From assembly GCF_024166365.1 (NCBI RefSeq), contig NC_064822.1:109922823-109986822 (forward strand): a stretch of 64,000 nt of DNA. Reading direction: 5' to 3'. Shown here one piece after another: positions 22,944 to 34,600 of this stretch; within the stretch, counting starts at the first letter, position 1; each line of letters starts with the position of its first letter. Made by a program: the position numbers and the translations under genes. The notes beneath the pieces are model-generated. The model saw only the letters and a program-made list of their open reading frames with translations, ran no database searches and had not been told where the DNA came from. Origin of the DNA: Elephas maximus indicus. Lineage: Eukaryota > Chordata > Mammalia > Proboscidea > Elephantidae.

Positions 22944-25900
22944 CTATGGAGTAGAAACATTTCAAAATAAATACACCATGTCAACTGACATTCATACCAT
23001 CCCCTAGTCTCGCAAATCACAAATGACTTACTCCTGGGGTGTAATGAATTACAATTTAAAAGTAGAATTTAAATTTAGTGACTGGATTCTACTCAAGAGC
23101 ATGGGAAAAGAACACCCATTATGCCGTTTGGCATATAATTTGGTGACTTCTTTTTTTGAGAGATTCAAGTATCCAAAAGAGAAATGTTTTAAAGGGAGTC
23201 ATCTAGCCACCTAAAAACTAGCTCAAACAGTAGCGAAGACTGAAATTAAGGAAATCCGAATTTAGTGGCAACACTAAAGAAGTTTGCAATAAATGAAATG
23301 ACTTAAATATCTTGAGTATTCCCTATGTGAGAATTTCTTTAACACATATGGCACATATTATACAAATTTAGTGCCTGTTTTACCCAGCAAATGCCTTTGG
23401 GGTCTAGGGAAGGCATATGAGTGATATTCCTTATACTGGCTCTTATGACCCGTTACTTTCATTTTCTTTTTAGGCTCTTGAAATCCAATTTCTAGTCCCA
23501 ATTTCCTATTAATGTTGTGCTTGAAAGTCAGGGGATGACTTCCTCTTAGCCAAAATCAGTAGTTTTTTTTTATTGGTCCCTAAATTTACCAATGGTATTT
23601 GATCGTCAGTGGTCACTCCATCTTGAAACTATTCATTTGACTTCTGTGTTTTTGTATTTTCCTGTTTATAATTTCTTGTTCCTAACCAGGGCCAGTGCTA
23701 GGGTGGGTGTTAGTGAGGTGTTTAAGGTGCAAAATTTAAGGAGGCACTCACTCGCAGAGTCATGCAAGTGCATGGTTTTCAGGCCGAACATGTCTTTGCA
23801 TAATCAAGAACAACTGCACTTAGTCTAATTAAAAGACTAAAAGCATCGTTTTACCTCTATTTCACTTACTGTTTTTCCACGGAAGAACATATGGCAGAGA
23901 CTTGGGAACGCGCATGCCTGAAGCCAGGTTACTCTTATGTTCCATAACTATGTTGCTTGCAGGGCTGCAAAAAGAAAGAAGAATTTGACCATGCAGGGAT
24001 ATCTATATCTATATTCTTCAGGCAATCACACACAAGAAAATCAAAATGTGTTTTTTTGTAATTTAGGGAAAACAACCACCTACATTCATCTGAAATGTAA
24101 ACACATTTCCATCAAAACATTCCTGCAATTCAAATGATTACCACTTCTCTGGAAAGCTTACTGTTCTATACAGGCATTAAAATGGGTTTAAGCATTTTCA
24201 TTTTCTAGAAATTGAGATAAACAGCAATGCCATCTACTGTTCAGCTGCATGACAGGCTCATCAACCCACTCAAACATAAAGAGGTAAAACAAAATGCCAG
24301 GACAACTAAACCAAAAAGCAACAAATCTCACAAAACTGAGGTAAAATTAAAGTTGTACCAATGCAATTCATCTTTAAGTTTTACTGTCTTAGTGTACACA
24401 CAAAAGAGTTTATACTCAATTAACTGACCTCAGGAGGTAAGAAATAAAATACTGATAAGCATTCTATTTTGGGGGAAAAAAATGTCTGACGTCTCATTCC
24501 TTTGTTTTCTAATCCAGAAATATTCTCATTTGGGTTTGAAACGATCTAAGGCTTGAGTCTTGGTAATGAGAAATCTTACAGTTTTAAATTAGATACAAAA
24601 CCAATGGGAAGAAGAGATGCATTTTCTTCTCTACTGAATAGGTATCCTGGACCTCCCAATTTCAAATCAAGAGCTTTAAAAATATTTTTTACCCCAGAAT
24701 TAGTTACCCAGAATAAAAATGATACAAGTGGTACAGCCGGAGAATTTTTTGAAACCATTGAAATAATGCGAACCTAGCAAAGAAACCAACTAAGACACAA
24801 GGGTATCTGGTGTTACTTTCAGTCTTTCTTGCTAGACTTTAAGTATCTTTTGTATCCCCCCAAAGATTAGCACAAAGCACGCAATCTTTATATGAATAAG
24901 TAACGGGGAAAAAAAACCCCACACACCAAAACAAAATCTAGACTAAGTTACCACCAAGGAACATCAAGGAAAGAGGTCAGTTCATGGCTTTTCTGGGTAG
25001 TAGAGCACTTCGATTTTGAGAGGCAGTGTTGGAAATGTGACCATTTCACTTACCTGTTGTTGCCACAGTAGTTGGCTGTGCCCCAAACAAATGGGGTGCT
25101 AGTCTGTTCCCACAAATCTGTCAAAGGAAGCAAAATATAGTTTGTGGTACTACTAAGTAAGACACCAGTTCGTGCTAGTTGAATTTTTAAGATGGGAAAT
25201 AATACACCTAAATTTAGAGAAGCAAGTAAAAATTGATCAAGCACCCTGCCTAAGTGACACAGTAGCAGAAATTTAATTGAAGGATATAAACATGAACGAC
25301 ATAAATAATAATAAACGTGCCTAGTAACAACCAAACACAGATGGTACAACACAATTTATGGGGAAAAAAACAGATGTAAAGAAGTGCTTTTTCCAATCAA
25401 GAGGGATAGGCTGTTCCATGTGTCTGCACAGGGATACAAATGTGCTCATTTTGGGGCCCAATAAAAATAGTAACACATTCCAAACAACATGGTATGTTCA
25501 TAAAAAAGGAAAATCTTCCTCCTGTCTTAAGCGAATGACTTATTTAGACATTGTGCAGAAAAAGACGTAGAGACACTTCACCTTTATCCCAGTCTTCGTC
25601 ACAAGGAGGGCACTGCCATGTGCTCTCAGCCAGAGTCTCTTGTCCAAGGTTCCTCGTTTGGTTGACTGCAAAACAACAGAGAGTCCAACATAAGAATGGG
25701 ATATTGCCAAGTTATTATACTTAAAGGAGTTAGTGACTCAGAAGGTTGCAGGGCAGTAATGGGTCTTTGTTTCTGAACAATGAAAGGTATGAAAATTAAA
25801 TAGAGGGCTCTTATCTCCTTGTTGACAGAGACAAAATGAAGCATGAAACAAAGATGTTTACCATATTTATGGCAATAAAAGGATTTTTATTTTTAGATAA

Positions 25901-28900
25901 ATTATTAGTAAAATGAATCAAGCTGTTCAGAAGAGAAAGTAGTCTGACAACCTATTGCAGCTAGGAAATAAAAATCTCAAAGGCGGAAAAACGTTGTTCT
26001 TCTGAAATGATGAGAGTCAAAAATCAAGCAAAAGATGTGGAATACAAATTTCAAGGGGCTAACCTCTAGTACTAAAACATTTTAGCTAGTTAGTCTTACC
26101 AACATCCTGCTCAATACAACTTTTGTCATCACAGCTCGAGATATGATGACTGATTTCAGCCCGAGGAACCTGGTGACGAGCATTGAAGGGACAAGTAGCC
26201 AATTTGTTTGCGACATCAGGATGGTTCTACAGAAACAAAATTAAGGGGTCTGTCAGTTCTTTGGATCTGTTAAAGCCCAAGGGGAATGGCTCAGCCTTAT
26301 TCTACAAATGGCTTCCCTCAATAAATTTGTGGCTTAACTATGGTACACAAACTCATAGAAAACTAAGAGTAATTATTTACTGCTCCTGCAGACCATGTAA
26401 ACATTACTTCAATATTGTTGAAACTTGAGCATTTTTGTTATGATTGTAGAGACCAACGACATAGATAACTAGGGTTAAAGTGGCTTATAAAGAGCTCAAC
26501 AGTGAATTTAGGATAGGGTATTCGAACCATACCTTCTTCCCCTGTTTATTTCTCAGGGTCACAAGACTCAGGAGGCACAGAACCTGATGCCAGAGCTCTC
26601 CAGATCTCTTTGAAAGCTGATACTCAAGATGAATAGTAACACTAAAACCAACTCTTAGTCTGCGTTGCAGTAGTATCTCTGCCACTGCAACACAACAGTG
26701 CTGGAAAATAGCTGTTGGAAGGGAGCTGCAGAAGAGGTCAACTAATGATTTTTCAGATTAACATAGGGACGCTTATTTAAAGTAATGATGCCTGAAATGA
26801 GGCTGTGAACGATTTGACCTTTATTTCAGCTATTTCACTAAGAAAAAAGCCCAAATGGTTATTGTCTACTCTGCTAACGATATTCCTTATTTTAAATCTG
26901 ATTATAATTTATTAAAATCGATTATATTTATTTATAATCAATGTCACAAACGATTCTCAAAAAAGTAAAAATAATGTGAAACGTTGAGAAGGCTGGAATA
27001 AAACAGAGGATTGAGAAACTCATGAGGGCAGGAATCTCCATCATTTTCCTAAGGAGTATCAGGCATTCCTTCACAAAGGTTTTGTGATCAAAGACGAAAA
27101 GGACTGGGAGAGCGGGGTTAGGGCACTGTCTTTTACCACTTGCCTCCCTTTCCCAACCTATCCTTGGGAAACGGTTGGGAGACTAGAGGAAGAGGTTACG
27201 GTGATACATTCTGATCCATATTGTCCACGTTTAACCTGAAGGGATTCTTGCTCTAGAGAATAAAAACAGCTGGAAAAATAATCAACAAAGGCATTACAAT
27301 GTCTACAGGATTATAAGAGAAACACCCTTTAAAAGATGTTAAATATGAATCGTATGTAGATTGGATTAAGTACCCAAATTATTTTTCAAGCGTAAATCCT
27401 GGCAGAATTTTGGCCTCTGTATCTGACATCTGTATTTTAACAACTTTCGAAGTGCCTCAAGTAAAGTACCAGCATTAAAGCAGTTTCTATCAGTTAGGTC
27501 TATAAAAGAGTGATGAGAGAAAACCTGATGAGGTTTTTTTTCTCCTCCTTAAGAATTCTTACTGTTGACACTTGAAGAAAGTTATTTTTAAGAACAATCA
27601 TTTTTTGGGCTGTCCTTTAGCTGTTCAACCTAAAATCTTTAAAACTTCTAAACAAACAGACCCCAGAAATGAGTATGTTATAGTACTCGATCCTTGTATT
27701 TTGGGAAAATGAACACATCAAATTCACGTCATAAGGGATTTCTCATTGCTAGCAAAAATTACTGTTTCTTCTGTTTTACAAAGCGTGAAAAGACTCCAGA
27801 GAAGTTGTTTATAAAAGGTGCTTTTTTTTTTTTTTTGTCACTAGTTATGGGGTGAAAAAATCAAAACAAGAAAAAACTGTGCACACCAAGAAACAAACAA
27901 ACTCCTTTCTATAAATGTTGGCATTTAACAAAGAGGCAGATTCCCAAAACAATTCTGGCATTCAATGAAAACATGCTAAAATGATTTCATGTTTATAAAA
28001 TCTGGCTTTTTAAGAGAACTCAGGAGGACATTAGAGGACAAACTATCACACTAATACCCTACCTTTCTGCACTTGATAAGATGATAAGGGAACCTGCAGG
28101 CCCTGATCTGGTGGTTTTTATCATAGGGGCACTGTAATAACTTCTCAGGGTCCAGGGAATCGACTGAAAGAGAGAAAAATACGTTAAGTATAGAGAATAC
28201 ACTACAGCATTCTAGGCACACTGGATTTTTCAAGAGACTCTGTAAGAACAACAATACAGTCTAAAGACAGCTTATGATTTTTTAAAAGGAAGACTAAACA
28301 TTTAAAAAAGAAAATGTAACTCTTTAAGTAGATAAAACTATTATCACTGAATCTTAGTAAGTCCAGTACAACCAACTGTCATGGGATGGAGTCTTAATTC
28401 ATCTTCTGTTGTACATATTGTTGTTCTCATTGTTGGTTACCCTCACTATAAAAATAAAAGGTTAAATGAAAAGACTAGCTCTTTTCCTTTTCTGAAAGTG
28501 CTAATTCAGGGTCACTGCTGTTCTCTAGCAAGCTCAGCCAGAGCTCCCAACCAGTACGTTAAAGCCTGAATGGACTGCAGGTGTGTCAATAAATCAATGC
28601 AGGGGCTCTCTGCACCTGCATGCATTTCCCCCCCCCCTCCCCCGCCACCCAAGTCCTTGGGCAAGTTGAGGGTAGTAAACCTCCTCCACCAGCATCCCTG
28701 GCTATTTAGTATGCCATGACATAAAAAAAAAGTCGGGAAGCACTGCTCTATATCTGTTACATGTTCTATGGAAGCTTGAGAATTTTAGTTGATAAATTTC
28801 TTATTCATCTGTCTGCTTTAACTTACTCCTATACATTATTCAAGTTCCTGATCTTGGTCACTTTAGTTACCTCTCAAATGAAACCCATACCTTTATCAGA

Positions 28901-31900
28901 TAGGTGGTTTTGATATTTTGAAAGAAAAAAAAAATTTCTTTAATTTAGTGATTGCCACCTTGGCCAGCTAAAGAGAACAATCTGCAAAAACAGAACTCCT
29001 GAGGTTAAGGTGACTGCAGACATATGGAGCTGCTGTGTTAAAGTTCCTAACCTACACAAAGCTATTTAAAACTTCTCTAAGATGCCTAGGCTGAGCCCCC
29101 ATTTTTTTTTCTAAATAATATTTTATTGTGTTTTGGGTGAAGGTTTACACAGCAGTTTAGGTTTCTATTCAACAATTTCTACACCAATTGTTTAGTGACA
29201 GTGGTTACATTCTTCACAATGCTTGAACATTCTCATTATTTCTGTTCTGGCTGTTCCATTTTGAGCTCCAAATTTTCACAAGCCTGGTTAAGGAAGGGAA
29301 ATCAAATGGTTAAGCACATTCCGTGTATATTATGAAGACAAGAGGCAACTTAATAAAATGCTCTTGCCACCACTGAGGGGATGATAAAAATGAAATAAGA
29401 TAAACAATTCACATTTGATAAGAAGCTTATAAACCAGGAGACTGCTATGAAAATCAGAAGCCAGTGGGGAACTGAAACAGTTTCACTGGAAGAGTGGTAA
29501 ACATGAAATAAATTGCTAACCATGATCATGATGCAAATAAGCCAGAAAGGTGACTTGAAGGACAGAATGACTAGGAAGAAAAAGTCTGAGAGGACAGACA
29601 AGCTTATTATGCCAGCCAGGCTCTTCCTGACCAGCAATCCTTTTAATATTTCTGAAGCTTCAGGACACTCAGGCAGAGTTTACAGATGAAATTGTTATTA
29701 GTTTTCCTTCATTTAATCCATTCCATCACTAGCAAATGTTAGGCTATGTCAGCAGCTGACAGACTAGATATACCTTATGATTCACACACATTATACTGCC
29801 CACACGGTGGCATATATCAGAGTTGATAATGATAGCTTCCTACTATAATGCTTTACTTCTTGTCTCTGGTGACTTAGTTCTAATCTGGTTTGTCTAGATT
29901 AAAAAATATTTTTAATAACAGAAATAATATATAAATGTATTCCTATTGGAAAAAACTCAATACACATAAACTGAAGGTTCTTTTTGGGCCTTCTTCAATC
30001 CTCTTCCTTCCCTGGAGTAACCAGTTATCAGTTTGTAACCATGACAGGGGTAACCCAAGTTATCAAACCTTTTTCTGTGCATGATAGGTACATTATGTTT
30101 TGTTTATATGTATATGTAAGTATGTATCTATATATATACATTAAATAAATGTGATCACAGTGTACCTTCTATCTTGCAACCTTTTTCAGTTGATGTATCC
30201 TGGAGCTCTTTCCATGTCAGTACATACAAGGAATATTTCATTGCTGTATATGGATGTACCACAGATTCTTAATCAGCTCCCTTACTGATGGATGTTTAGG
30301 TTGTTTCCAGTTTTTTACTATTATATACAGTGCTGTGACTAACAATCTGGTATATACTTCTTTGTGCACTGTGCAAGTATTTCTCTAGGACAGATACCAA
30401 AGAGTGCTGCACTGAAGTGTATGTACATTTTAAGTTGTAATAAATCTATCAAACTGCTCTCTGGGAATGTATATAATTTAGAAAACAAAGCAGGCTTGAT
30501 AACCTTCCCCCATAAGCAGGGACTCAGATGTTTCTCAGACGTGGGCAGGGCCTAGAATCCATGGTTGAGAGATGGAGGATGCACCATGGAAATAAAGACT
30601 AGGCCTGGCAAAAATATTATTAGCTAAGAGGTACAGCCCTAAGACATAAATTGGAAATCTTTAGGAATTAGATTCATGAATCAGATTAAGGTTGGAGTTT
30701 CAGGTCAATTTGGGAAAATGGTCGAGAATATTCTAAGGCAGTGTTTCCTTAGATGTTAAGTCACTTGGGGATTGTGTTAAAATGCAGATTCTGATTACTA
30801 GGTTTGGGATAGGGCCCAGGATTAGGCATTTATAATGCATTCCTAGGTTACATTTTTGTAAGAAAAAAATTGTGGCTGAGAAAAGTGAGAGTGAAAGGAG
30901 AGATGTTGCTTTCTAATACAGAATAATAAATTTCTAAGAATAAATACATATACCACACAGGACTTCAGATTTTAAGTAAATATGTTTAAGGAAAAATTAA
31001 GGGGAGGGGGGGAACCTAGGGAAGAACAAAGAATCATCCTTCTAGAGTAATGGTTCTCAAAGTATAGTCCTAAGGGCAGCAGCGTCAGCATCACCTGGGA
31101 ATTGTCAGAAATGGAAAATTTCAGGTCCCTCCCCAGACCTTCTGAATTAGAAATTCTGGAGTTGGGGCCCAGCAACTTGTTTTAACAACCCTTCCAGGTG
31201 ATTTTGCTGCATGCTAATCTGAGAACCACTGCTCCAGATATTTAATAAAGACTATTTCCATGAATTTTCTGTATTTTGGTGATAAAGATTTCCATTGGAC
31301 TCTTCCTAGAAGGTAGACGGGGGTTAAAATATCCCTTAGTTGGACTTAATAATTATGACATTCTGGACAAACGGCAAAGTAGGAAACAAAGTAGGCCCTG
31401 TTGACAAACTTCATTCACAAGCATCACTCAGGTGTTCCTCAAACTTGGTCAGGGCCTAGAAATCATAATGCCTTGTGCGGTATTAACTATGTATAAACCA
31501 GGGCTTCAAACCAGTTCACTATGGTTCAATCCCCTGCTGAGGACTTGTATTTCCACCCCAGATATCTGAATCTTATAAGAACCACCTGCGGATCTTGTTA
31601 AAACGTAGCTCGATTCAGTGTATCTGGGGGTAGAAATGCAAATTCTCAGCAGGGGGGTCAAAGTGGAACAAACTGGTTGGAAGCCCTGGTATAAACAACA
31701 TGTAAGACTCTGGTTTTGACTCTGTCCCTAACAACGTTTGTGACTTTGGGCAAATCAATCTAGGCTCTATTTTTTCAGCTATAAAATTTGAGGGTTAAAT
31801 TAAATGATTTTTCAGGTCTCTTTTGCTTCTACATGTGTATGATTCCAGTGCTGGCTCCCCTTTGATTACCTAAGGTTTCTTGATCACTTCAGAAATAAGA

Positions 31901-32333
31901 ATTCTCCCCAGGATTTAATGCTAAAAACTTAATGTACATTAACATTATTGTGTATGCTATATTATTCCTCAAAATGGAGAGATTACTATTTCCATGTCAT
32001 ACAAGGAGAAACTGAGGTTCTGAGTGGTTGAAAATGCCTCATTTAATATGGTTTAACACAGGTATCCTGACTGTAGCCTTTTCAAAGCTCTATGACTTCT
32101 CATAGCTATTATTCACATTTCAAGTGTCTTATTTCAAATTTGGGCACTTCTGTATATCATTACCACAACAGACTTTTCCTCCTCAGCAGTTTAGGGAGAA
32201 ATTTAAATACCTCCCCAAAAAAAAAAAAATTTTTTTTTTTTAACACACTAAACATCTTGTCATACAGAAAACTATATGAAAACAATCTATTTTCTAAGAT
32301 CAACAAGAAATACATACTATAAGTTTCTTCCAT
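22927..32333 (-). CDS. GTSF1: GTSF1, gametocyte-specific factor 1 (whole CDS span, 7 coding exons)
   Basis: GTSF1 is a small zinc-finger protein of the animal piRNA pathway that binds PIWI proteins and supports their target cleavage and transposon silencing in germ cells. Joining seven exons by GT-AG signals gives 504 nt, or 167 residues plus stop, the length recalled for human GTSF1. Two CHHC zinc fingers are intact: C17-H23-H33-C37 and C51-H57-H67-C71. The PIWI-binding tail has W98, W107, W112 and W121. The start at 32333-32331 has A at -3 and G at +4. All phases agree and there is no internal stop. Residues that differ from the human protein as I remember it include Ile6 and Gly89. The span listed covers introns; exons are listed separately. 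Identification is by recalled protein sequence and is very secure. Confidence 0.95.
22944..23869 (-). other. GTSF1: GTSF1 intron between coding exons 6 and 7
   Basis: AT-rich, without a clear mobile element. A patch at about 23690-23770 ('gtgcaaaatttaaggaggca') may be an old unclassified repeat. Confidence 0.5.
23870..23964 (-). CDS. GTSF1: GTSF1 coding exon 6
   Basis: Acceptor 'ttctttttgcag' and donor A|GTAAGTG bound 95 nt. The exon encodes most of the C-terminal tail, including '[20 protein letters not shown]' and 'LPYVLPWKN'. It begins by completing a Ser codon split with the previous exon (AG|C). Confidence 0.93.
23965..25053 (-). other. GTSF1: GTSF1 intron between coding exons 5 and 6
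   Basis: About 1.1 kb, AT-rich, with no recognisable repeat or ORF of interest. Confidence 0.5.
25054..25117 (-). CDS. GTSF1: GTSF1 coding exon 5
   Basis: 64 nt between acceptor 'gcttcctttgacag' and donor AG|GTAAGT. Encodes '[19 protein letters not shown]', carrying W112 and W121 of the Trp-containing PIWI-interacting tail. Confidence 0.95.
25582..25665 (-). CDS. GTSF1: GTSF1 coding exon 4
   Basis: 84 nt between acceptor 'tctgttgttttgcag' and donor G|GTGAAG. Encodes '[20 protein letters not shown]' and 'PCDEDWDK', with W98 and W107. W107 and W112 are, from memory, important for PIWI binding. The intervals to the neighbouring coding exons (25118-25581 and 25666-26099) hold no recognisable feature. 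Confidence 0.95.
26100..26226 (-). CDS. GTSF1: GTSF1 coding exon 3 (second CHHC finger)
   Basis: 127 nt between acceptor 'aattttgtttctgtag' and donor G|GTAAGA. Encodes residues 40-81, with the complete second finger C51-H57-H67-C71 ('[20 protein letters not shown]' then C). Confidence 0.95.
26227..28062 (-). other. GTSF1: GTSF1 intron between coding exons 2 and 3
   Basis: About 1.8 kb with no clear mobile element. An AT-rich stretch near 26885-26945 repeats 'tttataatc'/'gattataat' words in both orientations. No gene inside. Confidence 0.45.
28063..28163 (-). CDS. GTSF1: GTSF1 coding exon 2 (first CHHC finger)
   Basis: 101 nt between acceptor 'tttttctctctttcag' and donor AAG|GTAGGG. Encodes residues 6 (split) to 39, including the first finger C17-H23-H33-C37. 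The CHHC fold is shared with spliceosomal U11-48K, and in GTSF1 it is thought to bind RNA. Confidence 0.95.
28612..28652 (+). repeat. C-rich low-complexity tract
   Basis: 'cccccccccctcccccgcca' within GTSF1 intron sequence; the minus strand is G-rich. Length errors are likely in sequencing. Confidence 0.6.
29105..29285 (-). mobile_element. L1 3'-end fragment
   Basis: A T-rich start followed by 'ttattgtgttttgggtgaag' and 'caacaatttctacaccaatt', the elephant-type L1 3'UTR variant also seen near 62.73 kb. Short 5'-truncated insertion in a GTSF1 intron. Confidence 0.6.
29900..30440 (-). mobile_element. Old L1 3' fragment
   Basis: 'cctggagctctttccatgtc', 'tgtatatggatgtaccacag' and 'ggatgtttaggttgtttcca' follow the order of an old L1 (L1M type) 3' region on the minus strand. 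Diverged; no intact ORF. Confidence 0.45.
30735..30850. mobile_element. Partial MER5-like DNA transposon
   Basis: 'aaaatgcagattctgattac' and 'gatagggcccaggattaggc' follow the MER5 (hAT-Charlie) internal order. Partial and diverged. Confidence 0.4.
31040..31235. mobile_element. MER5-like hAT-Charlie element
   Basis: Near-complete: left end 'atggttctcaaagtatagtc', middle 'gaattagaaattctggagtt', right end 'ctaatctgagaaccactgct'. The ends are inverted repeats typical of MER5 non-autonomous DNA transposons. Confidence 0.75.
31499..31688. mobile_element. Palindromic hAT-like non-autonomous DNA transposon
   Basis: A 190-bp foldback: the left end CAGGGCTTCAAACCAG is the near-perfect complement of the right end CTGGTTGGAAGCCCTG, and the pairing continues inward about 75 bp per arm with few mismatches. 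It is flanked by a perfect 8-bp duplication GTATAAAC (31491-31498 and 31689-31696), the size expected for hAT elements. No transposase ORF. I could not place it in a named family. Confidence 0.85.
31700..31830 (+). repeat. MIR SINE fragment
   Basis: 'gactttgggcaaatcaatct' then 'tcagctataaaatttgaggg' and 'ttaaattaaatgatttttca' keep the order of the MIR core and 3' part. Confidence 0.55.
32217..32242. repeat. A-run/T-run palindrome beside GTSF1 start exon
   Basis: About 13 A's followed directly by 12 T's form a perfect hairpin-capable palindrome about 75 nt beyond the donor of the first coding exon, inside the intron. Confidence 0.7.
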
Positions 32334-32362
32334 GTTGGAAATGAAGGAGCCGAATCCAAGTG
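32318..32362 (-). CDS. GTSF1: GTSF1 first coding exon (start codon)
   Basis: Acceptor 'tttttttttccccccag', then 29 nt of 5'UTR and the start ATG GAA GAA ACT TAT A (32333-32318), then donor GTATGT. Only 16 coding bases. The sixth codon is split and reads ATC (Ile) after splicing; the human residue as I recall it is Thr. Confidence 0.92.
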
Positions 32363-34291
32363 CTGGGGGGAAAAAAAAAGCCATGGTTCAGTGACTCAGA
32401 AATAAAATGTACCAAAGATAGCACTAAGTGGAGTCAAACTAGAATTGAAACTACCCAACTTCAACATAAGAAACCTTTAAATCTTCTTTTAAAGCATTCT
32501 TTACGTCTTCGAAGCATTTTTATATCACTGCCTAATTCATATCCTTGGACTAAATGCTCAGGCCCACTAATAGTTAAGAAAAATCAAATATGACTACTAA
32601 TTTCAGCTGTATTCAGGTGCCAAGATGTCAGTCTGTTTTAAGTGTTACTACAACAACCTGCCACTAAAAAAAAAAAAAAAGCCACTATTTACCATCTATT
32701 AGGATTTGTGGCTATTTAACGATAAAGGAGGCAAAGCAAGACCACAAGAGTACTATGCTATTTAAGCATCTGGATAAACACAGAAACAGAATCAGCCCCA
32801 AAGCATAGAAACAGGATACTATTTTAAAACTCTCAAGTTCTTAAGAACAGGATGGGTAGGCTGCAGTCTTCCTCCTTCCTGGAATATGGGGATTCTGGAG
32901 GCCTGTGTCAGATGGTACACACTTAGCCCATCCAATATGCTCAGAGACATTCTAGTTTGCCATTGCCATGATTTTAACATGATCAAGAAGTGCCACAATG
33001 ACATCCCCCTCCTCACCCTTTTTCAGTGATGCTTCACCTTCTCTGCCCCAAACCTCCTACTAAAATATAATGCCTTGGTTATTTAAGTCTCTCCAGTTAA
33101 TGGTCATTCCCTCTGTGTACTGAGAGAAAACTTCTCATCGTTAGGACTTAAGCACTATTCATTTTATGGATAACACAGACATAAAGCAAGTCTGTAGCAG
33201 AAATGTAAAAAATTAAAGGGTGACGACTTCATAGTTTTTGTCCTCTTCTACAGAGTCCCTATTGAGTACTGTGATTAAATACCATCATTATGCGGAAAAG
33301 TAAAACTTATATAAAACTACTCCCACAGAAAACCTAAAAAATAGAAAATAGATTTACAGCTACTGTCTCTAGAGCAAGCTCTCCTTTGGCCACTCACACA
33401 ATTCCACATGCCTTCATCCCATTCTATGACATAAGCAGCCTTGGAACCTATGATAGGAAACACAAGAGATAGCTGGAACTCTAGTAAATTGCTACAGAGC
33501 CCATTTGTTAAGGGCAATCTTCAGTGAAACTGTCTTAAAGTGAATTTTCCAGGTCTGGATTAAGAAACCTTGACCTTCCTTTCTCAAATATTTTACTTAC
33601 ATATAGCTGCTTTACCCTTTATCATTAAAAATAAAAGGTTTGAAGGGAAAAGCCAATTATTATGTTTTCATTTTAAGGCATTTAAAGGAGTATTCAGAGC
33701 CAGATTCAGAAGCCTGTAGGCCGCCAATATATCCTTTGGGAGCAAAAGGATTCTGGGCACTGGAATTCATAGCCTTATAATTCGGCAAGGTTGACTTAAG
33801 TATCTTCTGCGTCTGCTAACAGGTGATTCTTCACATCTTTACCTTTTCCCTAGTACCACACCACGGTTAAATGGACAAACCATGTGAAGCAGTCAAGTCT
33901 AGGGGCTGGATGTAGTCGTAAGCAACTGGCTTAACTCTAAACTGAGCTGGGAACCTCAGTAAATGACGCGGTCCCTTCCTATTTTCTTCCTTTAAACGAA
34001 CAAACACAATCAGAGCCGACTTAAGCAACGGGACTAAACAGATGAAGGCGGTTAACTTAAAAGTGTATAGAAAAAGGCGCTGGACAGGCAGGCCCTCGGG
34101 TGGACGATGGAGAGAACAGGCCGGTAGTCAAACTGCGCAGAGAACCCACAAGGCGTAAGGCTACGGGTGGAAAAGGGAACAGAAGGTTATTAGGTAGTGA
34201 AGGTACACGAAGGTGGAAAGACTGACAGGTCCAGTACACTAAGGGTGAAGTGGCCTGAGGCGCCAAGCCCGGGCCAGGACGCCTTACCTAC
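32363..34291 (-). other. GTSF1: GTSF1 first intron
   Basis: About 1.9 kb between the non-coding first exon and the start-codon exon. No mobile element recognised apart from an A-run at about 32667; ORFs are short and featureless. Confidence 0.5.
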
Positions 34292-34600
34292 CTCGATCAC
34301 GACACGCTCTGCCACGACCGCCCCCGCCCCACATCAGCGCCCCAGCAACGCTCACTTCCGGCCCCTGACGTTAAGGGGTGAGGCCCCCCCACTTCCTGTG
34401 ACGTAGTCTACGCTCTGGTCGAAAAGCTAGGCGCCTGGGTTTGCGCGCCTGGCTGTGGGCTTCTAGGGCTTCCCCTCTGCTGGCAGTTCCGCTTCGGGAT
34501 CCATCCTTTTCGGACTCCTGAAATGATGGCGGCTGCGACTGAGTGGACCTCACTTCCTTTCTTGGCTTTGTGGCGGCCATCTTAGAAAAAAAAACTAATA
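34292..34600 (-). promoter_or_regulatory. GTSF1: GTSF1 CpG-rich promoter and non-coding first exon
   Basis: The only clearly CpG-rich stretch of the left 55 kb. On the minus strand the first exon probably ends GATCGAG|GTAGGT (donor 34291-34290); an equally good donor GTAG|GTAAGG lies 4 nt further on (34287-34286). Motifs seen: ETS-like CGGAAGTG near 34352, ACTTCCTG and TGACGTAG (CRE-like) at about 34390-34407, and YY1-like GATGGCGGC (34525-34533, plus strand) and AAGATGGCCGC (34583-34573, minus strand). No TATA box. The transcription start cannot be fixed from sequence alone. Confidence 0.65.

Noticed and set aside
23592-23828. 78-codon ORF between GTSF1 exons
   Set aside because: Lies within an intron, with no recognisable domain and no splice support.
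26885-26945. Repeated 'tttataatc' words as a CRISPR-like array or origin
   Set aside because: Irregular spacing, low complexity and a mammalian intron; just AT-rich sequence.
34197-34406. 69-codon plus-strand ORF over the GTSF1 promoter
   Set aside because: CpG-rich DNA readily gives open frames. No start context or conserved motif; it overlaps the inferred first exon on the other strand.
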